DNA of 47,152 nt from an uncultured Prevotella sp. (GTDB lineage Bacteria > Bacteroidota > Bacteroidia > Bacteroidales > Bacteroidaceae), in contig UQTI01000015.1 in assembly GCA_900543975.1 (NCBI GenBank), forward strand, positions 1 to 47,152, given 5' to 3'. Position numbers and translations under genes: made by a program. Positions 8,513 through 15,812 of the stretch are shown here, piece by piece. The notes below the pieces were generated by a model, which was not told the DNA's origin, made no database searches, and saw only the letters and a list, made by a program, of their open reading frames with translations. Every line of letters starts with the position of its first letter. Positions within the stretch are counted from its first letter, which is position 1.

Positions 8513-11140
8513 CTATTCCTTTACAAACTTGGTGACGAAGGTCTCGCCGTCAGCCATCACCTTACTGATGTAAAGCTGCGGCTGAAGCATAGACATGTCT
8601 GCCGAAAAGCCCGAAACGTTATGGTAAGTGCCGTTAAGCATGGTCTTGCCCATGCCGTTGCTCACGAGCATCGACACATCCTTGCAGTTGTTGGCGAACG
8701 AGCCTACAAGACATTTTGTTGCGGCGTTGTAGCCCACCTTCGAGCTGTTGCTGCTGATGTTGTCGACAGCCGTTGCGCTGTCAAAAGTGACCTTTATGAC
8801 GCGGGCCTTGCTGCAATCGTCGGTGGCGACCTCTATGGTTGTGGCCTTTGTAGCAGCATCGAATGTGAAGGGGGTCTGCATGCCGTCCACGCTTACCGAG
8901 AGCGGCTTGCGGCTGTTGCACACGCGAACCTCATAAGCACGCTTCTGCGGAGCCTTGGCAGCAGAACCATTGCGGGCAGAGACGGTGACGGTTGTCTCGT
9001 TGCCGCTGACCGTCTGCGTGAGCGTTGTGACGGCGCTGTTTGAAACGTAGTCGGCGTTGTCGCCGTCATCCTCATAGATCGATCCCTCGCCGTTGCTTCC
9101 TGCCACGACGTTGAGAATGAGCTTGTCTGGACGCTCCGTTACGTTCATCACGGTTGCGGGGTTGTAAGGAATAATTGCTCCCTGACGGAAGAAATAGGGA
9201 ATCTGCGCATCTGTAAACTGCATAGTTTTCTTGCACGGGCCTTCAATAAGTTCGTTTGTAGACACGCTCCACCATTTTCCTTCGGGGAACCAGATGGTCT
9301 TCTGGGTCTTTGTTGCGCCTTCCTTGGGAGCCTCTGTTATAGGAGCTACGAGAATGTCGTCGCCGAAGAAATATTCGTTGTCATAGGTGTAGGCCTCCTC
9401 CACGTCGGGATACTCATAATAGAGCGGACGGCAGATCGAGATGCCTGTGTCGTAGGTCTTGCGGGCCATCGTGTAGATGTAGGGGAAGAGCGAGTAGCGC
9501 AGACGCACAGCCTCAAGGATTGTGGGGAAGTTGTCAAACTTCCAGATGCGGCGTTCAATGCGCGAGTCGTTGGTGGCATGGGTGCGGAAGATGGGTGTGA
9601 ACACGCCAAACTGGATCCAACGCAACACGAGATTGGGGTTGTTGACGAGCTGCTCGTTGGAGAACATGTGTCCGCCGAGGTCGTGACCCCAGTAGCCATA
9701 GCCCACGTTCGATGCGGTGGCGGTGAAGTAAGGCTCAAAGCCGAGAGCCTCGTAGCTGATGTTGGCATCGCCTGAGAAGCCGATCTGGTAACGGTGGCTG
9801 CCCAGTCCGCCCCAACGGTGGAAGATTACAGGGCGCTTGCCCTCACGCTTGGCTGCCTCGTTGAAGAACACATGGTTGCACCAGAAGGTCTCGCTCAGCG
9901 AGTTGGTGTAAGGTGAGGTGAGCCACTGTTGCCAGTCGAGCCACCAGAAGTCGACACCCTCGCTCTCGTGGTCGCGGATGATGTTCTTGAAGAAGCTGTT
10001 GGTGAAGTCGGGGTAGTCGATGTTCCAACTGATGTTGTCGCCCGCGTCGTTGAGATACTTGCCTCCCAGCTCAGCGTTCATCTTGGCAAAATAGTCGGGG
10101 CTCTCGGTCTTGTTCACACCGTCGGCAGGGTGAAGGTTAAGGGCTGTCTTGAAGTGTTGGTCGTGCATCTCCTTGAGCAGACCCTTGCCGTCGGGAATGA
10201 GGTTCGTGTTCCATGACCATCCTGTCCATCCGCCACGGCCCTCAGACATGCTGCCGGCGTTGCCGTTCCAGTGCCAGTCCATGTCGAGAATCATAACATC
10301 GGCAGGGATGTTGTTGCTCTTCAAGTCGGACATGATCTTACGGTAGTCGTCGGCCGAGTAAGACGAATACTTGCTGTACCAGTAGCCAAACACATAGTCG
10401 GGAGGGAGAGGGATGCTTCCTGCTATCTTCGTATAATCGGCCAGCGCCTGCTTGTAGTTGTTGCCATAGCCCAGGAGATAGGTGTCCATGGCGTGACTGT
10501 CGGCACGTTCTGCCCACCAGTCGTAGCCCACGGTGGCGTTGGGAGCGAGGGCGTAAGAGCGTCCGCCGTCGGAGCGGGGCGTGGTCCATGAGTCTTCAAT
10601 GACAGCCCAGCCAGAGCGCGACACCAGTCCGTTCTCCATCTCTGAGCGCTTGCCCTCGCCCATCAGTCCGTCGAGCGTGCGGCAGGTGCCCTTGAGGTTC
10701 AGAGGGTCGGGCTTGCCGGGATACCATGTGGTCTTGCCCGTGTGGTTCTTAACCACCACCGACAGGTTTGCCGACGAGGCGGGCACGGTGCGCGGGTCTG
10801 AGCCCTTGCGATATTTCAGTTCGAGAGCTGAGGTGGTGATATAGAGGTATTGTGAATCTTCTTTCTTTGTAAACTGTGGCACCGTGAGGTTACGGTTTAC
10901 CACGGTGAAGGTGGCGCGGTCTTCGAATGCAGCCTTGTCGCTATATTCTATTCGGATCATCTCTGGCGTGAGCACGGTGAAGCGTGCGTTGCCACAAGTC
11001 ACCACCGCCTTGTCGTTGGCCTTCGGGTTGTTGGCAACCTGTGCAAGAGCTGCCGTGAGCGCCAAGGCGTTGAGGGTCACAAACGAGAACAAGCGTTTGA
11101 TCTGTCGTGACTTAAAGATTTGGGTAAAAAATGTTTTCAT
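8513..11140 (-). CDS. GH31 alpha-glucosidase/dextranase-type enzyme
   Basis: The likely start is the ATG at 11140 (875 residues), which gives a signal peptide (MKTFFTQIF... to LAQ); a longer reading would use a non-ATG start. It contains an N-terminal galactose-mutarotase-like domain, the GH31 barrel, a proximal beta domain and a DUF5110-like region. The nucleophile is probably Asp402 (FWWLDWQQW) and the acid/base Asp458 (GFSGDANISY). The end (QPQLYISKVMADGETFVTKFVKE, split by a Leu-rich strand) resembles a type IX sorting tail. GH31 enzymes in dextran loci (for example Flavobacterium FjDex31A) remove glucose from isomaltooligosaccharides or assist dextran cleavage. The tail suggests an outer-surface location. 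Precise specificity cannot be told from the motif alone. Confidence 0.85.
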   Translation of the reverse strand: MKTFFTQIFKSRQIKRLFSFVTLNALALTAALAQVANNPKANDKAVVTCGNARFTVLTPEMIRIEYSDKAAFEDRATFTVVNRNLTVPQFTKKEDSQYLYITTSALELKYRKGSDPRTVPASSANLSVVVKNHTGKTTWYPGKPDPLNLKGTCRTLDGLMGEGKRSEMENGLVSRSGWAVIEDSWTTPRSDGGRSYALAPNATVGYDWWAERADSHAMDTYLLGYGNNYKQALADYTKIAGSIPLPPDYVFGYWYSKYSSYSADDYRKIMSDLKSNNIPADVMILDMDWHWNGNAGSMSEGRGGWTGWSWNTNLIPDGKGLLKEMHDQHFKTALNLHPADGVNKTESPDYFAKMNAELGGKYLNDAGDNISWNIDYPDFTNSFFKNIIRDHESEGVDFWWLDWQQWLTSPYTNSLSETFWCNHVFFNEAAKREGKRPVIFHRWGGLGSHRYQIGFSGDANISYEALGFEPYFTATASNVGYGYWGHDLGGHMFSNEQLVNNPNLVLRWIQFGVFTPIFRTHATNDSRIERRIWKFDNFPTILEAVRLRYSLFPYIYTMARKTYDTGISICRPLYYEYPDVEEAYTYDNEYFFGDDILVAPITEAPKEGATKTQKTIWFPEGKWWSVSTNELIEGPCKKTMQFTDAQIPYFFRQGAIIPYNPATVMNVTERPDKLILNVVAGSNGEGSIYEDDGDNADYVSNSAVTTLTQTVSGNETTVTVSARNGSAAKAPQKRAYEVRVCNSRKPLSVSVDGMQTPFTFDAATKATTIEVATDDCSKARVIKVTFDSATAVDNISSNSSKVGYNAATKCLVGSFANNCKDVSMLVSNGMGKTMLNGTYHNVSGFSADMSMLQPQLYISKVMADGETFVTKFVKE

Positions 11141-11187
11141 AAAATTACAGTTGTTTGGAGATAAATTGTTGCAGGTAGAAAAGAAAA

Positions 11188-11295
11188 ACCTCTGGAGCGG
11201 CGTTGCTTGTATAAGTATGACGCTATTATGAAACAAGCCAATAAAAACTACATGAAGCTAACCAATGTTATAAGGTAGCAACGCCGTCCAGAGGT
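11188..11295 (-). other. Long stem-loop between the GH27-like and GH31 genes
   Basis: The arms at 11188-11207 and 11277-11295 pair over 19 bases with one bulged base (ACCTCTGGA and TCCAGAGGT at the ends), enclosing about 69 bases. There is no T run, so it is not a simple terminator. It lies in a 212-base gap of the operon and may act as an mRNA-processing or stability element. Confidence 0.6.
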
Positions 11296-11352
11296 CGAAA
11301 CACAGAGGTTTCCTATTCAAACATAAAACCAATCTACGATTAGAAACCGTTC

Positions 11353-12768
11353 TTACTTTGTAAGCTTGACAATCTTGCAGCCATGGGCAGGCACATTGGC
11401 TGTCAGCGATGAAGCCTTGCCCTCGTCCACATGCTTCCAGAGGTCGCGAACGTTCATCTCACCACTTATGCCGAGCTGGCTGAAGTCGACGGTCATGGTG
11501 GCGGTGTTCTCGTCGCGGTTGAACAGGCCGACAACCCAGTCGCCGTTCTTCATCTGTCCGTACCACACCTCGTTGTTATCGCCAAGCTTGTCGCTCAGGG
11601 GCTTACCCACAAAACCGTCGGCATTGAGAGCGAGCAGTTCGCTGTTGGTGTAGAACTTAAGGTTGTCGCCTATAGAGCTGGGCTGGTCGGCAACGGCCAC
11701 AGGGCCACCGGCGAGGAGCTGCAACGACACGGCGGTCTGACGCTCGTTGTCGTTGTCGAAGGTGTTGAGACGCAGGAAGTCGCCGTCAAGGATGACCTTG
11801 TCGCGGCCAGCGATGTGTGACCAATACTTGAAGCCGTCAAACTGGTTCATGCAGTTTGGCCAGTTGCTATACGACTTGCCTTTATCTTGAGCCGAGCAAT
11901 GCCACCAGGTGCCTGTGCCGGTGTCGGCAACGATGCGCACCATGTTGCCATACTTGGCCTCCACAACAGCATCATCATACATGTGAGGCATGACGAGCGA
12001 GGTGAACACGCCATATTTCTTTGCCGATGCAGCGATGTAAGCCAGGGCACGGGCATAGTTCTCACGACCGTAGCCACGTCCCTGTATGCCGGCGTAGCGG
12101 TCCTTGCCATCCTCATACCATGAGAGGAAGTCCATGCGAATGAAGTCGACACCCAGCTCCTTATAATACTTGAAGAAACCATCGATAAACTCCTCGCAGC
12201 CGGGATTCTCGGCCACAGCCCATGAGAAAACTTCCTTGGCGTTGGGGTTCATCACCGTCGACTTGTGGTTCCATTTCAGACCGGCATACTTGTAGGTGGT
12301 GCCTTCCACCACGCAGTCGTCGTCGCTATGGATCCACAGCGGGTTGTCATAGACGCCGAGCTTCAGACCCTTGGCCTTACACTTGGCCACGAGATCCTTC
12401 AACGCCATCTTGCCATAGTGGGTCATGTAGCCACGGTGTTCCTTGTCGAGCATGGGTATGAAGCCGTCGGTACAGATCATGTCGTAGCCATAGGGCTTGA
12501 GGTTGGTGGCAACCCAGTCGATGATGTTGTCCCACTCGGCCTCGCTGATGTCGAGGTCTTCGCCAGTGTGGCCCTGACGCTCCTGCAGATAGCAGTTCTC
12601 ATACACGCTCCAATAGAGAGGAGCCTTCTGGTTCTCGTGAATGCCCTCAACCGTTGGCAGCTCAGGCAACTCATATTTTGGCGGGTAGCGCATCTCTATC
12701 TCGTCCTTGCAAGAGCAGAACATGGAGAGAGCGGCCAGAGCCGTAGCAAACAAAAATGTCTTTTTCAT
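11353..12768 (-). CDS. GH27-like (clan D) surface lipoprotein, candidate isomalto-dextranase
   Basis: The 471-residue protein starts MKKTFLFATALAALSMFCSC and looks like a lipoprotein (Cys18 or Cys20). A TIM barrel follows, with LKLGVYDNPLW, GVDFIRMDF (probable nucleophile Asp213) and VRIVADTGTGTWW (probable acid/base Asp282). The C-terminal beta domain has WYGQMKNGDWVVGLFNRD, typical of GH27/GH36. The usual GH27 alpha-galactosidase opening (MGWNSW) is absent. GH27 also includes isomalto-dextranase, which releases isomaltose from dextran ends; that role suits this locus better than alpha-galactosidase. The gene follows the SusE-like gene by 24 bases. Family placement is fairly secure; the substrate is inference from neighbours. 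Confidence 0.65.
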   Translation of the reverse strand: MKKTFLFATALAALSMFCSCKDEIEMRYPPKYELPELPTVEGIHENQKAPLYWSVYENCYLQERQGHTGEDLDISEAEWDNIIDWVATNLKPYGYDMICTDGFIPMLDKEHRGYMTHYGKMALKDLVAKCKAKGLKLGVYDNPLWIHSDDDCVVEGTTYKYAGLKWNHKSTVMNPNAKEVFSWAVAENPGCEEFIDGFFKYYKELGVDFIRMDFLSWYEDGKDRYAGIQGRGYGRENYARALAYIAASAKKYGVFTSLVMPHMYDDAVVEAKYGNMVRIVADTGTGTWWHCSAQDKGKSYSNWPNCMNQFDGFKYWSHIAGRDKVILDGDFLRLNTFDNDNERQTAVSLQLLAGGPVAVADQPSSIGDNLKFYTNSELLALNADGFVGKPLSDKLGDNNEVWYGQMKNGDWVVGLFNRDENTATMTVDFSQLGISGEMNVRDLWKHVDEGKASSLTANVPAHGCKIVKLTK

Positions 12769-12792
12769 ATTTTTATGTTACGAGGTTTAGTG

Positions 12793-13989
12793 TTAATCTT
12801 TCTTCTCCACCTTGATGGTGTAATGCTCCAGGTCGAGGGTTATGCGATACTTGCCTGCCTCCTTAACCTCCCACTGGTCGTCGGGAGAGGTGGTGAAGAC
12901 GAAGTCGTCGGCTGCAACACCCTGCTTGGTGATGGCCACGTTGGCAGAAGAGGGACGTATAAAGGCAGCGCTGAAGTCTTTCTTTGTGCATGCCTTGAAG
13001 GTGCCAACCTTGAGATCACCTTCCCATGTGAAGAGATACTTGTTGCTCGCATCTTTGGTGTACTGTGCGGCATCGTCGAGCGACCAGCCGCCGGGGGTGG
13101 CGGTGCCGATCATCCACACGTTGTCTGCCACGATGGGGTCCTTGGCCACCTCTATGGCACCCAGATACTCGGCCTTGAAGGTCCAGTGTTCGAGGTCAAA
13201 GGTCAGACGGTAGTTGCCGCCCTCTTCTACCTTCCACTTGTTGTCGGGACTTGCGGTGAACACAAAGTCGGGGCTCTCGACACCGTCTTTGTTGATCTTC
13301 ACGCCTTCAGCATCGGGACGAACGAAGGGCTGTCCCCAGTCGCCGGTCTTCAAGCAGCACTTGAGGTCGCCAGCCTTCAGCTCACCCTCGTAGACGAACA
13401 CATAGTTGCTTTGCTTTGTAAGCACCGTGGGAGCATCGATGTTCCAGCCGTTGGGTGTGGCATCGCCCACCATGTAGAGGGTCTCTGCCTCGATAGGCTC
13501 AACGGCAGGCTTCTCCTTCTCGCCCAGATACTCGGTAGAGAAGGTCCAGTTGCGCATGTCGAACGACAGCTTGTACTTGCCGTCCTCTGTCACCTTCCAT
13601 TTGTTGTCGGGATCGCCAGCGTGCATGTCGAACGTCTTGTTCGTGATGTTGGTCTTGCTGATCTCCTCACCCGCTGTCATGGGACGGATGAAGGCAGCGT
13701 CCCAGCTGCCCGTTGTGAGGCAGAGCTTCATCTCGCCCTTGTTCAGTGAGCCTGTCCACTCGAAGACCATGGGGTCGGCCTCAGAGGCTGTGAACGGTGT
13801 GGGGGCGTCGATGCTCCATCCGTTGGGCGTGGCATCGCCCACCATAAACAAGGTAGAGGTCTTGATGGGCAGGTTGCCCTCAATGATCTTGAGGTCTTTC
13901 TCGCCGTCACAACTTGCCAGCATCTGCATGAACAGGAGGCAAAGCAGCGCGAAGAGCGACGTATGTTTGAAATTGATGTTTCGTTTCAT
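12793..13989 (-). CDS. SusE-like outer-membrane lipoprotein with three binding modules
   Basis: Chosen start ATG 13989 (398 residues; the longer reading begins at GTG). The signal ends in a lipobox (MLASC), followed by three repeats of about 115 residues, each opening with LFMVGDATPNGWSID, LYMVGDATPNGWNID or VWMIGTATPGGWSLD and closing with a '(K/R)(L/I)(S/T)(F/L)D(M/L)(R/E)' strand. SusE/F proteins use such modules to bind alpha-glucan at the cell surface. The repeat signature is also found in the GH66 enzyme and in the 2444-3325 protein. It follows SusD closely and is co-transcribed with SusCD. Confidence 0.8.
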   Translation of the reverse strand: MKRNINFKHTSLFALLCLLFMQMLASCDGEKDLKIIEGNLPIKTSTLFMVGDATPNGWSIDAPTPFTASEADPMVFEWTGSLNKGEMKLCLTTGSWDAAFIRPMTAGEEISKTNITNKTFDMHAGDPDNKWKVTEDGKYKLSFDMRNWTFSTEYLGEKEKPAVEPIEAETLYMVGDATPNGWNIDAPTVLTKQSNYVFVYEGELKAGDLKCCLKTGDWGQPFVRPDAEGVKINKDGVESPDFVFTASPDNKWKVEEGGNYRLTFDLEHWTFKAEYLGAIEVAKDPIVADNVWMIGTATPGGWSLDDAAQYTKDASNKYLFTWEGDLKVGTFKACTKKDFSAAFIRPSSANVAITKQGVAADDFVFTTSPDDQWEVKEAGKYRITLDLEHYTIKVEKKD

Positions 13990-14046
13990 AACGTTGAAGT
14001 GTTTTTTGTTGTTTCTTTGTTTAACACATTGCTCTCTTCTCACCCG

Positions 14047-15786
14047 TTACTTGTTGTAGCCCGGGTTCTGCACCAACTTGAGGTTGGCGTTGAGGATGGG
14101 TCGCATGATGGGGAAAATCTCGGTGTGGTTGTCGGCATCGGCACCCTTGTCCCACCATGTGCCTCCTGTAGAGAACTTGCCGTAACGGATGAGGTCTATG
14201 CGTCGGCGGCTCTCGGCGAAGAACTCGCGTCCCCACTCGTCAAGCATCTCGTCCATATCGAGCTGTGCCTCGCCCTCGGGAGCGTAGAGGTTCTTGTGAA
14301 GCATGGCGGCGGGATAGTTGCGCTTGCGCACGCTGTTCAACAGCTTGGCTGCTCCAGCGGTGTCGCCAGCACGCAGCTTACACTCGGCAAGCGAGTAGAT
14401 GACCTCGGGCAGACGGATCTCGGTGTAGTCGCTCTCCATCTGGTGCTCGTCCTCGTCGCTGTAGAACGGATATTTGGCAAAATGCCATCCTGAGTTGTGG
14501 TCGCCGTCGCGCAGGGTGCTCGTTGCCACGTTCAGCCACTTGTTGGGGTTCAGGCCCTGGAACTTGCCAACGGCGTCTCTGATATACAGCTCATAATCGA
14601 CCTCAGGAGCCTTCACTCGCTTGGTATTGCCGTTCTCATCCTTATATTCGAGGTAGCCATAGAGGAACATTCCCTCGCGCTTGCTGTTGCCGAGGTTCTT
14701 GTAGAGCTTCATGCGCTCGTCGCCCTCATACTTGCGGAACTTCTGGATGGGCATGCCCAGTTTGTAGGTCATGAGCACACCGTTGGGGGCGTAGCTCGGT
14801 GAGGCAGCATACTTGGTGTTGTGGTCACCGGCCTCGGCCTTGGCATCATGGAAATAGTAGCGAGCGCGTGCAGGTGCCGTCCACCAGTAGGTGTCGGCCT
14901 GATAATGCCAGTAGGTATAGTTGGCTGAGCCGGGGAATCCGAAGATCACCTCGTCGCAGTTGTCGTTGTCCCAGTCGAAGGCAGCGTCCCAACGGTCGGC
15001 AACCTTATATTTGCCATACTTGCCGTCAAGGATGTCCTGTGCCACCTGTGCGCAGTCGCTGTAATGGTCTTCGCCAATGTAGACCTTGGCGTTGAGGTAG
15101 AGACGCACGAGCAGGGCGGCAGCACCTGCCTTGGTCCACTGTCCCTGGATGGATGAGTTGGCACCCAGCTCGGTCTTTGACGTGAGCATGGGTATGCACT
15201 CTTTGAGGTCGCTCTCGATAAGGTCGTAGATGACCTTTGGCTCCACCTGTGTCTCGGTGTTCTTTGACACATCGCTGAAGCTCACCGACAACGGCACATG
15301 GCGGAAGGCATCGAGCAGACGGATGTAGAACCAGGCGCGGAGCACGCGACACTGGGCCTTGAGGTTGTTAAACTCGGCATCAGAGAAACCGAACTTCTCG
15401 GGAGAGATCTTGTCGAGATCCTCTATTACATAATTGCACTGACCGATGCCCTGGAAGCAGCCGTTCCACTCGGTCTGGGCGTCACCACCATCCTCAACGT
15501 TCCACTCGTGATAGTGGAGCTTGCGCCATTTGCCGCTGTCGTCCCACCAACCGTCGCGGGTCGGCGTAATGAGCTGGTCGGCAGAAAGCTCGTTGAGCAC
15601 ATGACGGCTCTGGATGCTCCAGAAGGCGTGCTCGAAAGGACGGAATGTGGCTCGCACCACATCCATCTTGGTGTTATAATAGTTTTGTGTTCCTACCTGG
15701 TCGTAAAGCGTTTCGCTCAGATCAGTACAACTCGCGAGGGGCAGAGCACAAAGAGCTGCGGATACAATAATATTGAATATCTTCAT
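14047..15786 (-). CDS. SusD-like outer-membrane lipoprotein
   Basis: The 579-residue protein begins MKIFNIIVSAALCALPLASC, a lipoprotein signal with Cys21. It has the helical, TPR-like architecture of RagB/SusD proteins, with the characteristic RAWFYIRLLDAF segment in the N-terminal half and EVIYSLAECKLRAGD plus the EWGREFFAESRRRIDLIRYGKF segment near the end. SusD proteins form a lid on the SusC transporter and bind the glycan before import. The gene starts 26 bases after the SusC stop, as is usual for these pairs. Confidence 0.95.
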   Translation of the reverse strand: MKIFNIIVSAALCALPLASCTDLSETLYDQVGTQNYYNTKMDVVRATFRPFEHAFWSIQSRHVLNELSADQLITPTRDGWWDDSGKWRKLHYHEWNVEDGGDAQTEWNGCFQGIGQCNYVIEDLDKISPEKFGFSDAEFNNLKAQCRVLRAWFYIRLLDAFRHVPLSVSFSDVSKNTETQVEPKVIYDLIESDLKECIPMLTSKTELGANSSIQGQWTKAGAAALLVRLYLNAKVYIGEDHYSDCAQVAQDILDGKYGKYKVADRWDAAFDWDNDNCDEVIFGFPGSANYTYWHYQADTYWWTAPARARYYFHDAKAEAGDHNTKYAASPSYAPNGVLMTYKLGMPIQKFRKYEGDERMKLYKNLGNSKREGMFLYGYLEYKDENGNTKRVKAPEVDYELYIRDAVGKFQGLNPNKWLNVATSTLRDGDHNSGWHFAKYPFYSDEDEHQMESDYTEIRLPEVIYSLAECKLRAGDTAGAAKLLNSVRKRNYPAAMLHKNLYAPEGEAQLDMDEMLDEWGREFFAESRRRIDLIRYGKFSTGGTWWDKGADADNHTEIFPIMRPILNANLKLVQNPGYNK

Positions 15787-15812
15787 TGTTTCTTATGTCT
15801 TTAGATGAGTGA

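Noticed and set aside
12265..13749. A 494-codon antisense frame over the GH27-like and SusE-like genes
   Set aside because: It spans two well-supported genes and has low-complexity composition; no start signal or domain.
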